Of a stretch of 64,000 nt of DNA, positions 57,301 through 64,000 are shown piece after piece. A model generated the notes under the pieces. It was not told the origin of the DNA. It saw only the letters and a program-made list of their open reading frames with translations, and did not search any database. Within the stretch, counting starts at the first letter, position 1, and every line of letters starts with the position of its first letter. The position numbers and the translations under genes are program-made. The DNA comes from Mangrovivirga halotolerans. Its GTDB lineage: Bacteria; Bacteroidota; Bacteroidia; Cytophagales; Cyclobacteriaceae. The DNA is taken from positions 1 through 64,000 of the forward strand of contig NZ_JAPFQN010000012.1 in assembly GCF_026241165.1 (NCBI RefSeq), given 5' to 3'.

Positions 57301-57733
57301 GCGAGCTTTGAGTTGTCTCAGAAAATAATAATTCAGGCTCTGAATTAGTCTCATTTACAGTAATGTTAAAGTTTTCGGTTGTCAGATTTAAATCAGTATC
57401 AACGACACTCAATTCAATACTATATTGATTCCCGCCTTGAGTTTCATCAGGTGTCCATGATAAAGTAAGTGCTGATTCATCAAAAAATGCTCCACTAGGC
57501 AATCCATTTATGGAAATCGATAGGTCCTGAAGATCGTCTTCGTCATCAGAAATAATAAAAGTATAAGAAAATTCCTCCCCTTCGTCTACAATTTGATCAC
57601 CTACAGGCTCAATTTGAGCTGCAGCAAAAAAACCGGCTTTAATATTCAAATTTTCAGGATTAAGTCTATTTGATCTCCCAAAAATCACTATCGCCAGGAA
57701 ACATATGCTACCCGTTAAAAAAAATCTTTTCAT
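54341..57733 (-). CDS. T9SS-secreted cadherin/Ig-repeat adhesin
   Basis: A 1130-residue surface protein. Signal peptide about 1-30; eight cadherin-like/putative-Ig repeats of about 94 residues, each carrying a ...TGxFxWTPxExQGPGxYxxxxxVxD motif or, in the last two, a TLSGTP variant (residues about 38-790); two further beta domains (about 790-1030); and a type B sorting domain at the end (FTPNSDGINDTWSIL ... PSGTYYFVIDLDRGRMQKGSVTILK). No enzymatic domain seen. Likely a calcium-binding adhesin at the cell surface. A -7-like TACTTTTG (57763-57770, minus strand) lies ahead of its ATG. It heads the operon adhesin-PorP-PD40-Wzc. Confidence 0.9.
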   Translation of the reverse strand: MKRFFLTGSICFLAIVIFGRSNRLNPENLNIKAGFFAAAQIEPVGDQIVDEGEEFSYTFIISDDEDDLQDLSISINGLPSGAFFDESALTLSWTPDETQGGNQYSIELSVVDTDLNLTTENFNITVNETNSEPELLFSETTQSSPELNLINFVVGATDQDIPENQLSFALSGDVPAGASINAATGEFTWTPTEEQGPATYVFDILVTDGHGGTAQQSINITVEEVNTDPIIDPVSNSELLELTTLTINLTSIDSDLPQQGLTYSFSGIDSPSASIDENTGQFTWTPSEAEGPGQYEIFFTVTDIYGGTSTTSSIISVLEDNEDPKIENIENQTINEGEPWTYQVIATDEDIENGVEQVLSYDFKNGFPEGITIDGTTGLISWTPNESQGPGTYEVTVRVRDDGSPRGMDEEKFKIEVLEVNTAPILNDPGSKIVDEQTKLEFTLLSTDTDRPENEIQYSIVSGAASGMNLDSKSGVFSWTPSENQGPSTYVVTFSASDGELSDEVDVEITVNEVNTLPVIGTINDRTINEQTILSFTVNATDSDIPQNTLTYSLKSPPQGASINSSTGQFNWTPDESQGPGNYTITVAVSDGIGESTRSFNVIVNEVNKPPVFTSGAITEAQENVEYVYNVVAEDPDNNDYVTLTVPTIPSWLTFTQTGNGTGTLSGTPGNNDVSDNDVVIRATDNSGATATQSYFITFEIVNDPPEIISSPVTQVQEGAEYLYNIIATDPDPNEQLTFTGLTIPDWLTLTDNGDGRATLTGVPTQANVGSNSVSIRVTDRDGLSDTQSFTVNVQDSPDRPVLKSATLQVNEDDTLRLDSQLFAQYYSDPDNDPLSTVRVITVPSNGSLFLNQMNVVADQIIAADQLDNFYYVPDQDYIGADSIRLRVSDGVETAVNSTWWRINVVGVNDKPEILNFNDFDFFYNGFSELQPIVEFGEIVDGDSETMTFMEAYFTTSYQEEDFLWFDLTGTDLTGAYDPSSGIFRVEGVASKAEYEQVLNTLSYGFSGEAEPRPFPRGIAVVISDGTNLSDVYERIMTFENATIRLDIVDAFTPNSDGINDTWSILNLEFFDTVIIRVFDIEGKQVFYSDGYQEEWDGTSSGEVLPSGTYYFVIDLDRGRMQKGSVTILK

Positions 57734-57762
57734 AGTTCATGATACTTACATGAATATTATTT

Positions 57763-57770
57763 CAAAAGTA
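57763..57770 (-). promoter_or_regulatory. Likely -7 box of the adhesin operon
   Basis: TACTTTTG on the minus strand, about 30 bases above the adhesin ATG, with a second match TATCTTTG at 57797-57804 further up; neither has a TTG at exactly 19 bases. Confidence 0.35.
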
Positions 57771-57835
57771 TAAGTTGATTAGGCCCGTTAGAATTTCAAA
57801 GATAACATTAATTCTAATTATATTATAATTTTATA

Positions 57836-57866
57836 TTGCTTTATTCTTATTATGTTGCTAGTTTTA
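57836..57866 (+). promoter_or_regulatory. Possible promoter of GT2 gene 57914
   Basis: TTG (57836-57838), 20-base spacer, TAGTTTTA (57859-57866), one mismatch to the consensus, about 48 bases above the ATG. Confidence 0.4.
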
Positions 57867-57913
57867 ATCCCTTAACCTTTTAGACTTTCCAGAGAACCTT
57901 ACATTATTTCAGG

Positions 57914-59119
57914 ATGATTTTTTTAGTAGAATTGATCTTTTGGATATCACTTTTTATTGTTGTCTATACCTTTGTTGGGTACGGATTTGTACTTTTCCTT
58001 ATCACAAGGGTCAAACGAATATTCAAAGGGAAAAGAAAAATCACTGATATCACTAAAAAAGAAGATTGGCCCGAGATTACTCTCTTAATAGCTGCTTATA
58101 ATGAGGAGGATGATATTCTGGATAAACTTACCAATTCACTTCAATTAGATTACCCTAAAGAAAAACTCAATATTCTTTTTGTAACAGACGGTTCGACTGA
58201 TAACACCACAAAATTACTGCGTGAAAATGCAGGAGAAAATATAATTATTGAACATAGTTCGGAAAGAAAAGGGAAAATTGCTGCTGTTGACCGGGTTATG
58301 TCGCTAGTAAAAACTCCCATTACTATTTATACGGATGCTAATACTTTTCTTAATAAATATGCATTAAAAAATATTGTCAGACATTTTGACGACTCCAAAG
58401 TAGGTGCTGTAGCAGGAGAAAAAAGAATTGAGCAAAACATATCAGATCATGCAGCCGGAGCTGGAGAAGGGTTTTATTGGAAGTACGAATCAAAATTAAA
58501 AAAATGGGATGATGAACTAGTATCAGTTGTTGGAGCAGCAGGAGAGCTTTTTGCGATTAGGACATCCTTATACAAACCAGTTTCTTCTGATACAATAATT
58601 GAAGATTTTGTCATGACTGTAGGTATTAGTCTTTCAGGATACAGAGTTGCTTATGAACCTGAGGCCTATGCAACAGAGAGAAGTTCTGCGAATACCAAAG
58701 AAGAACGTAAAAGAAAAATTCGAATAGCTGCTGGTGGTATTCAGGCAATATCAAGACTGCCCGGTGCTTTTAATTTCTTTAAAAATTTCTGGTTGAGCTT
58801 TGCCTTTATATCTCATAGAGTATTGAGATGGACGATTACCCCATTTGCTCTGATTATCTTAGTTATAACTACCATTTATCTTTGGCAGACAACCGAATCA
58901 TTCGTATACGAAATCCTAGCCTATGCACAGATTTTATTTTATACCCTAGCTCTTATCGGCTGGCTATTTGAAAGCAAGGAAATCAGGATCAAAGCATTTT
59001 TTATTCCTTATTATTTCTGCATGATGAATATTTCAGTCATACAAGGGTTGTTCAGGCATTTTAAAGGATCTCAATCTGTGGTTTGGGAAAGAGCAAAAAG
59101 AGCACAAAAATCTATGTAA
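57914..59119 (+). CDS. GT2 glycosyltransferase with C-terminal membrane segments
   Basis: A 401-residue enzyme. One N-terminal helix (2-28), then ITLLIAAYNEED, VTDGSTDNTTKLL, YTDANTFLNKYAL (DxD-type at TDAN), EDFVMTVGI and RKIRIAAGGIQAISR (RxxRW-like region lacking Trp), and three membrane segments at the C-terminus. Similar to PgaC-type and bacteriohopanoid-type GT2 enzymes; product unknown. It is monocistronic and the last gene of the polysaccharide region, ending right next to the convergent small membrane gene. Confidence 0.87.
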   Translation: MIFLVELIFWISLFIVVYTFVGYGFVLFLITRVKRIFKGKRKITDITKKEDWPEITLLIAAYNEEDDILDKLTNSLQLDYPKEKLNILFVTDGSTDNTTKLLRENAGENIIIEHSSERKGKIAAVDRVMSLVKTPITIYTDANTFLNKYALKNIVRHFDDSKVGAVAGEKRIEQNISDHAAGAGEGFYWKYESKLKKWDDELVSVVGAAGELFAIRTSLYKPVSSDTIIEDFVMTVGISLSGYRVAYEPEAYATERSSANTKEERKRKIRIAAGGIQAISRLPGAFNFFKNFWLSFAFISHRVLRWTITPFALIILVITTIYLWQTTESFVYEILAYAQILFYTLALIGWLFESKEIRIKAFFIPYYFCMMNISVIQGLFRHFKGSQSVVWERAKRAQKSM

Positions 59120-59323
59120 TCAATGATCATACCATTGCTGGTCAAATGTTTTCTTTGACTTATATGGAGCCTTTAAGATTGTGTAAACCATATATATAGT
59201 GCCTACATGAATTGCTAAAAATAAAGTATAGACAAAGGGGAACGGAATATTAAAAGCTATCATTCCCAAGTATATAATCACCATTCCTGTTACAACCCCA
59301 ATTACATTATACATTCGCCTCAT
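59120..59323 (-). CDS. Small two-span membrane protein
   Basis: A 67-residue protein with two membrane helices (about 5-26 and 29-51) and a basic tail KAPYKSKKTFDQQWYDH that should face the cytoplasm. Small proteins of this kind are common and uncharacterised in Bacteroidota. It lies 36 bases below the lipoprotein gene and its stop abuts that of the GT2 gene. Confidence 0.7.
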   Translation of the reverse strand: MRRMYNVIGVVTGMVIIYLGMIAFNIPFPFVYTLFLAIHVGTIYMVYTILKAPYKSKKTFDQQWYDH

Positions 59324-59359
59324 ACTTAATTAACAGTTATAACAGAATAATTGTTGCAA

Positions 59360-59899
59360 TTATTCTATATATGAAGAAATCGTTCGTATCAGGGAAATCC
59401 CCTCCCCAATAGTGTTTTCTGTGTTTTTTACTGCTTGTAGTCGACTTTCCTGATCCTTGATTTGTTGTTTAGCAATACGCACAAATGCCGTATCATATTT
59501 TTGATAATTTTCTTCAACTTCAATAAAATCTTTTGTGCTTATGATCCGCAATGCCGGTATAGTTAATTGCACAGTTTGCATATTAAATGCCATGTTTTCG
59601 TCAGTAAGATAGTCAGGAACAGCGCCTATAGCATTTGCACAATTATCCCATGCTTCATATTGAATTCTATTCAGGATATTTACTGCTTTTTCGTTAATTG
59701 TCTCTACATAGACATAACCAATTGTATCTATTGAAAAAGGTAAACTATCTGATTGATTGAAAACATAAATGAGATTAGGTTTTATTACACATTTTTCTTT
59801 TCTAACAGGCTCATAATCTGTAAAAACCAAATCTTTACTTACAGAACATGAAATGCCGGTTAAAAGAATTAAAATTAAAGAAATATGAAATCGGTGCAT
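59360..59899 (-). CDS. Putative lipoprotein, unknown
   Basis: A 179-residue protein with a type II signal peptide: hydrophobic LILILLTGISC, lipobox Cys at about 18. The mature part is mixed alpha/beta (VYVETINEKAVNILNRIQYEAWDNCANAIGA, VQLTIPALRIISTKDFIEVEENYQKYDTAFV) with a long final helix. The alpha/beta fold with an EAWxxCANA segment resembles heavy-metal-binding-type YbjQ lipoprotein domains; I would not press the comparison. It follows pxpC after 45 bases. Confidence 0.7.
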   Translation of the reverse strand: MHRFHISLILILLTGISCSVSKDLVFTDYEPVRKEKCVIKPNLIYVFNQSDSLPFSIDTIGYVYVETINEKAVNILNRIQYEAWDNCANAIGAVPDYLTDENMAFNMQTVQLTIPALRIISTKDFIEVEENYQKYDTAFVRIAKQQIKDQESRLQAVKNTENTIGEGISLIRTISSYIE

Positions 59900-59944
59900 T
59901 GGTCAATAGTTTTTTTATTTATGAATCATCAAAAATTATGCCTG

Positions 59945-60826
59945 TTAATCTTCAAACTCATTTAATTTTATGAGAAACTGTTCTCCAGGCCTTAATTGAG
60001 CACACCGATCCAAATCTTCTTCAATGACGTTGGCTATTCTGAGATATCCCCCAGTTGTTTGAGCATCAGCTAACAGAAGAATAGGTAAGCCATTCTCAGT
60101 TATTTGAATTGTCCCGGGAACAACTCCTGAAGAGATCATATTCTTTTTGTTATTTGGAACAATACTTGATTTTAATCTCACTCCCATTCTATTTGAATCT
60201 TTCAAAACCTCATGTTCCATCTTAAAAAATTTTCTAATATCTTTCTTTAAGAAACAATCAAATTCTGGACCCGGAATTGCTCTGATTATTGCGGGGAATG
60301 TGATTTCTGTTAAAGCATTTGAGGTTTCATTATCTGATTTCTTTAAATCAGTATTCCTAAGATTAAGCTCATATCCCTTTTTTATTATAGCCCATGGAGT
60401 AGCTAAAGAAGAAATTATGGAAGCTGCAGAACTACTACCTAACCACTCTGGAATTTCAGGCTCACCTGAAAATGCTAAATACACTCTACATCCGGATTTT
60501 ACTCTACCAATCTTTATGATATCTCCATCATGCAAAGCCAGAGGCTTGTTCATTTCAGCTTCAACTCCATTTAGATAAACTTCGCAAGGTGGGCCACATA
60601 AAGCAATATACAATGAACCTGAAACAATAAACTCAGGGCCTAATAGTGTAATTTCTATTAATGCACTTCCAGTTGGCTTACCCAATAAACGATTCGCAAA
60701 ACCAGCAGTTTTCCTATCCAAAAACCCTCCACTAGGTATACCAAATTGTCGATATCCTTCTCTACCAGAATCCTGGATCACAGTAAACATTCCACCATTT
60801 ATAAACCTCAGTGTTCCGGATGTCAT
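59945..60826 (-). CDS. pxpC: 5-oxoprolinase subunit PxpC
   Basis: A 293-residue carboxyltransferase-like (KipA/AHS2) protein. The diagnostic N-terminus FTVIQDSGREGYRQFGIPSGGFLD and GSALIEITLLGPEF are present, with GVVPGTIQITENGLPILLLADAQTTGGY near residues 235-262. With PxpA and PxpB it forms the ATP-dependent 5-oxoprolinase that opens 5-oxoproline to glutamate, a damage-repair reaction. It lies 10 bases after pxpB. Confidence 0.92.
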   Translation of the reverse strand: MTSGTLRFINGGMFTVIQDSGREGYRQFGIPSGGFLDRKTAGFANRLLGKPTGSALIEITLLGPEFIVSGSLYIALCGPPCEVYLNGVEAEMNKPLALHDGDIIKIGRVKSGCRVYLAFSGEPEIPEWLGSSSAASIISSLATPWAIIKKGYELNLRNTDLKKSDNETSNALTEITFPAIIRAIPGPEFDCFLKKDIRKFFKMEHEVLKDSNRMGVRLKSSIVPNNKKNMISSGVVPGTIQITENGLPILLLADAQTTGGYLRIANVIEEDLDRCAQLRPGEQFLIKLNEFED

Positions 60827-60836
60827 ATATTAATTA

Positions 60837-61529
60837 TTACCTGTTTGCTATTTTCATTTGCTCAAAACTCTCAAAAGAAATAGGTTTAAACTTTACTTTA
60901 TCACCTCCCTTAAATAAAAAATTATTTCCCTCCGATAGTTCCAATGTCTTTACCGGAGTTCTTCCTATAATTTGCCATCCTCCCGGAGATTCAAATGGAT
61001 AAATGCCTGTTTGAGATCCGGCAAGCCCAACGGATCCAGCGGCAACTTTTAATTCAGGTGAGAGTTTTCTACGACAATGGAGCCTGGAAGGTACCTTTCC
61101 CAGGTAAACAAACCCGGGTAGAAAGCCGGTCATTAATACAGTATATTCTTTTGAGATATGTAATTCTATTATTTCTTTGCTGCCCAATCCTGTTTGCTTC
61201 ATTACCACTTCAATATCAGTTGCAAACCTTTCATCATAACAAACGGGTATAATATGGGTATTACCATCAATATTGAAGTTCTTATCCTCATCCAGGTTTT
61301 CTTTAGCCAGAGCTTTAATAAACTCCGACAAAACAAAATAAGAAATCTTACCAGGGTCATATCCGACTGTCAATGAACAAAAGGCTGGGATTGTGTAAAT
61401 AATACCTTCAAGATTTTTGGATTGGATTAAATGATCCAGATAGTAGACTTTCTTATTGATTTTCAAATCAATATTCTGCCGAAATTCTACCAATAATGCA
61501 GTACTACCTAAATGTTTAACTTTCAACAT
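60837..61529 (-). CDS. pxpB: 5-oxoprolinase subunit PxpB
   Basis: A 230-residue KipI/AHS1-type subunit. Seen: IIYTIPAFCSLTVGYDP, then TVLMTGFLPGFVYLGKVPSRLHCRRKL and GSVGLAGSQTGIYPFESPGGWQIIGRTP, the family core. The N-terminal ATG overlaps the end of pxpA by 14 bases, as in many pxpAB pairs. Cytoplasmic; the subunit that binds PxpC. Confidence 0.92.
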   Translation of the reverse strand: MLKVKHLGSTALLVEFRQNIDLKINKKVYYLDHLIQSKNLEGIIYTIPAFCSLTVGYDPGKISYFVLSEFIKALAKENLDEDKNFNIDGNTHIIPVCYDERFATDIEVVMKQTGLGSKEIIELHISKEYTVLMTGFLPGFVYLGKVPSRLHCRRKLSPELKVAAGSVGLAGSQTGIYPFESPGGWQIIGRTPVKTLELSEGNNFLFKGGDKVKFKPISFESFEQMKIANR

Positions 61530-62286
61530 TTAATAGAGGGGATATTTCTATATTATTTTGTTCAAAAGAGTCTTTTAATTTTTCTAGTATTTTTCCTGCG
61601 ATTGGATTATCACCATGAATACATAACGAATCACACTCTATATTAATATACTCATTATCTATAGTTAAAACCTTTTTTTTCAATATAATATCGAGGGCCT
61701 GTGTTATTGCTATATCCGGATCTGATATTACTGCCTCCGCGATACTACGATGCACCAGGTTTCCACTTTTATCATATCTTCTGTCAATAAAAGCTTCTGA
61801 CGCAAACCTTACTTTTTTTTCTTTAGCCACCTTTTCCATTTGGCTTGACGACTTACCTAAAAGAATCAAAGAGCTATCAATTTCTCGAATGGCTGAAACT
61901 ATGGCCAGGGAAACCTTTTCATCATTTGCAGCTGTATTATATAATGCTCCATGAGGTTTTACATGGGATAGCTTTCCGCCTAAGCTTTCACAAATTCCTT
62001 TCACTGCAGACACCTGATACTTGATAATTGTTCTTAATTCGTCAAATGACATTTCCATTTTTCGTCTGCCGAAACCAGCAAGATCAGGATAAGAGGGGTG
62101 TGCACCAATATTTAAATTAAGATTGAGTGCTTTTTTTATGGTGTTTTCAATAAATAACGGGTCACCACCATGATACCCACATGCTATGTTGCTTGAGGAG
62201 ATATAGGGAAATAATATATCATCATTACCAACCTGGAACTGGCCGTAACTCTCACCCATATCACAATTAATATCTATTTTATGCAT
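61516..62286 (-). CDS. pxpA: 5-oxoprolinase subunit PxpA
   Basis: A 256-residue LamB/YcsF-family protein: DINCDMGESYGQFQVGND, SSNIACGYHGGDPLFIENTI, LAGFGRRKM, HVKPHGALYNTAAND and DSLCIHGDNP. The start is the ATG at 62286, which overlaps the Nramp stop as TGATG; a TTG one codon earlier is the alternative. It forms the 5-oxoproline-hydrolysing complex with PxpBC. Confidence 0.93.
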   Translation of the reverse strand: MHKIDINCDMGESYGQFQVGNDDILFPYISSSNIACGYHGGDPLFIENTIKKALNLNLNIGAHPSYPDLAGFGRRKMEMSFDELRTIIKYQVSAVKGICESLGGKLSHVKPHGALYNTAANDEKVSLAIVSAIREIDSSLILLGKSSSQMEKVAKEKKVRFASEAFIDRRYDKSGNLVHRSIAEAVISDPDIAITQALDIILKKKVLTIDNEYINIECDSLCIHGDNPIAGKILEKLKDSFEQNNIEISPLLNVES

Positions 62287-63515
62287 CAATTCAGTTGTTG
62301 AATTACCCCCGAAATAGAATTTACTCCGAGAAGTAATGAAATTATCAATACTATAAACCCGAGAATATTGGCAACGAAACCATTTCTATGCTTCCCTAAT
62401 ATGTTTTTATTATTCATAATCCAAATTAAGAAAGCAACAATTAGTGGTAATAAAATTCCGTTAGTAGCCTGAGCAAATAAGATTAGCATGACTGAATCAA
62501 CGTTTATTATTGCCAGTAATCCGCCTATGAAGAACACAAACATCCATACAATTCTAAAATTAAAAGAATTTCTATCATTCCGGAAGTTGAAAATTTCACT
62601 TCCTGTATAAGCTGCTGCTAAGGGAGCTGTTACTGCTGAAGTTATCCCGGCAAAGAATAATCCAAGACCCACAAATAATGACGCAAAGGATCCCATTACA
62701 GGCTCGAGTTGCAACCCTAAGTTAATTGAAGATTGATCAGCAACGACATTTCCAGAGTCTTGATATGCAGCAGCAGAAGTAATAATTATAGCCAAAGTGA
62801 TCAATCCCCCAAATACTATTGAAGTGATAGAGTCTTTTCTGGCAATAGAAAGATCGTTTTCATTTTCCCACTTCTTTTTACTGGAAGATGCGTGCAGAAA
62901 AATGTTATAAGGTACTACAGTAGTCCCTATCAGACTAACTACCAGCGGTGCCGCGCCTTCTTTTAACCGGGGAACAAACAAACTTTTAAAAACATCTGAC
63001 CAGTCAGGATTAATAAAAATAGCTGTTGACATAAATATTAAACCCATTAATACAACAAACAGCACCATGATCCGCTCAATAAATTCAACCTTGCCAAAAT
63101 AAAGAAAGGTAAATCCTGCAATAAAAGCGATGATAAACACCCAATTTAAATTTAACCCCAAATACTGAAAGTTATGATCAGGAAATCCCAGTGAAGCGCC
63201 CTTTAAATTTCCTCCCTCGTATGCGGTGTTTCCTATTATTATTGCCGAAAAGATAAGTATTAGGAAAAGACCTCTTAAAAATTTACTTTTTGCACTTTTC
63301 CTAACCGCTTCACCTACTCCAATCTTACCAATAACTCCCAACCTCAAGGACATTTCCTGAACGACCAAAGTAGCAAAAATTGAAAACACTAGAGCCCAGA
63401 TAAGTGTATAGCCAAAAGAGGCTCCGGCTACGGAAGCTGTAGTTACAGTGCCTGGACCAATAAAAGCTGCTGCTACCATTGCTCCTGGACCAGACTTTTT
63501 AATCCATTTTAACAT
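62286..63515 (-). CDS. Nramp-related transporter lacking metal-ligand motifs
   Basis: A 409-residue protein with about eleven membrane segments and the Nramp fold (GASFGYTLIW, VVQEMSLRLGVIGKIGVGEAV). The metal-binding DPGN of helix 1 is replaced by GPGT (20-23), and the MPH of helix 6 by VPY (201-203, followed by NIFLHASSSK). These positions ligate Mn or Fe in true Nramp proteins. It is translationally coupled to pxpA, so it may carry 5-oxoproline or another organic substrate, or act in Mg transport as some NRAMP-related proteins do. Confident as a member of the superfamily; substrate uncertain. Confidence 0.85.
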   Translation of the reverse strand: MLKWIKKSGPGAMVAAAFIGPGTVTTASVAGASFGYTLIWALVFSIFATLVVQEMSLRLGVIGKIGVGEAVRKSAKSKFLRGLFLILIFSAIIIGNTAYEGGNLKGASLGFPDHNFQYLGLNLNWVFIIAFIAGFTFLYFGKVEFIERIMVLFVVLMGLIFMSTAIFINPDWSDVFKSLFVPRLKEGAAPLVVSLIGTTVVPYNIFLHASSSKKKWENENDLSIARKDSITSIVFGGLITLAIIITSAAAYQDSGNVVADQSSINLGLQLEPVMGSFASLFVGLGLFFAGITSAVTAPLAAAYTGSEIFNFRNDRNSFNFRIVWMFVFFIGGLLAIINVDSVMLILFAQATNGILLPLIVAFLIWIMNNKNILGKHRNGFVANILGFIVLIISLLLGVNSISGVIQQLN

Positions 63516-63591
63516 AGAAATGCTTAATTTCTAATAAAATAGATAAAAGATAAGGATTATAAAATTTTAGCTGCCTATATAATTCTCAGCC

Positions 63592-64000
63592 TTATTTTGC
63601 AAAAAGATTTTTTGGATCTTTAAAAGACTTAAATTCCAGAGCATTCCCTGCCGGATCGTAAAAAAACATCGTGGCTTGCTCTCCTGGCTTATCCTGAAAG
63701 CGAATATGGGGTTCGATCGCGAAATTAATACCTTCCTTTTTTAATCTTTCAGAAAGAGTATGCCAATCATTCCATTCCAATACAACCCCAAAATGAGGGA
63801 CCGGAACATCATGCCCGTCAACCGGATTAGTATGTAAATTTGAATCGTTTGTTCCCGGCTTATAATGGATAACTAATTGATGTCCGTAAAAATCAAAATC
63901 TACCCAGTTCTTATCACTTCTACCTTCAGAACAGCCAATGACTTCTTTATAAAATTTACGATTCTTTTCAATGTCATCAACAGGAATCGCTAAATGAAAG
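63592..64000 (-). CDS. VOC family (glyoxalase-like) protein, partial
   Basis: The open frame runs off the right edge; 136 C-terminal residues are visible. It reads [22 protein letters not shown], then [28 protein letters not shown] and [15 protein letters not shown], the two beta-alpha-beta-beta-beta modules with His and Glu metal positions of VOC dioxygenase/glyoxalase proteins. An internal Met would give a short frame, but the homology extends well before it, so the true start is outside. 76 bases upstream of the Nramp gene. Confidence 0.85.
   Translation of the reverse strand, partial: FHLAIPVDDIEKNRKFYKEVIGCSEGRSDKNWVDFDFYGHQLVIHYKPGTNDSNLHTNPVDGHDVPVPHFGVVLEWNDWHTLSERLKKEGINFAIEPHIRFQDKPGEQATMFFYDPAGNALEFKSFKDPKNLFAK

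Noticed and set aside
60147-60578. 143-codon plus-strand ORF
   Set aside because: Fully antisense to pxpC, whose motifs are unmistakable.

Overview
The window is low-GC chromosomal DNA of a Bacteroidota bacterium, most likely a Cytophagales-type marine or soil glider. The evidence is the TTG-N19-TAnnTTTG promoters, weak Shine-Dalgarno sequences, type IX secretion (T9SS) C-terminal sorting domains of both types, PorP/SprF-like proteins, DUF2480 and PD40 proteins. No rRNA, tRNA, CRISPR array, insertion sequence or prophage was seen. All genes are intact except a VOC-family gene cut by the right edge.

Layout. (1) 1-3.8 kb: housekeeping genes on the minus strand, rpmH-rnpA-ctp protease-tsaB-DUF2480, with promoter-like signals firing out of the left edge. 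(2) 3.8-8.5 kb: an M61 peptidase gene converging on a lipoprotein/acetyltransferase/PfkB-kinase operon. (3) 8.65-59.1 kb: one very large extracellular-polysaccharide region built of blocks on alternating strands. It holds a priming sugar transferase fused to a pseudo-receiver; six further glycosyltransferases (three GT2, two GT4-like and one GT-C-like protein); a UbiA/SDR/HAD set resembling decaprenyl-phosphoryl-arabinose synthesis; a Wzx flippase; an O-antigen ligase/polymerase; a Wzc-like co-polymerase; a half-length TolC-like protein; two MBOAT + SGNH acylation pairs; an acyltransferase-3 protein; a LbH O-acetyltransferase; a sulfotransferase; and a secreted glycoside hydrolase. Interleaved are four exported alpha/beta-hydrolase (esterase) proteins with different accessory domains, and two large type B T9SS proteins, each followed directly by its own PorP/SprF gene. 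(4) 59.1-64 kb: small membrane and lipoprotein genes, then a VOC gene, an atypical Nramp-like transporter and pxpABC (5-oxoprolinase).

How it may work (inference): a lipid-linked heteropolysaccharide is started by the receiver-fused transferase, extended, flipped and polymerised (Wzx/Wzy/Wzc). It is decorated by acyl and sulfate groups (MBOAT/SGNH, LbH, acyltransferase 3, sulfotransferase) and exported. Secreted T9SS-borne esterases with PKD, FN3 and PA14 modules, plus the glycoside hydrolase, could bind, de-acylate or trim the polymer outside the cell, and the repeat-rich adhesin could anchor it. Four esterase paralogues packed among two acylation systems is the most unusual feature of the window.
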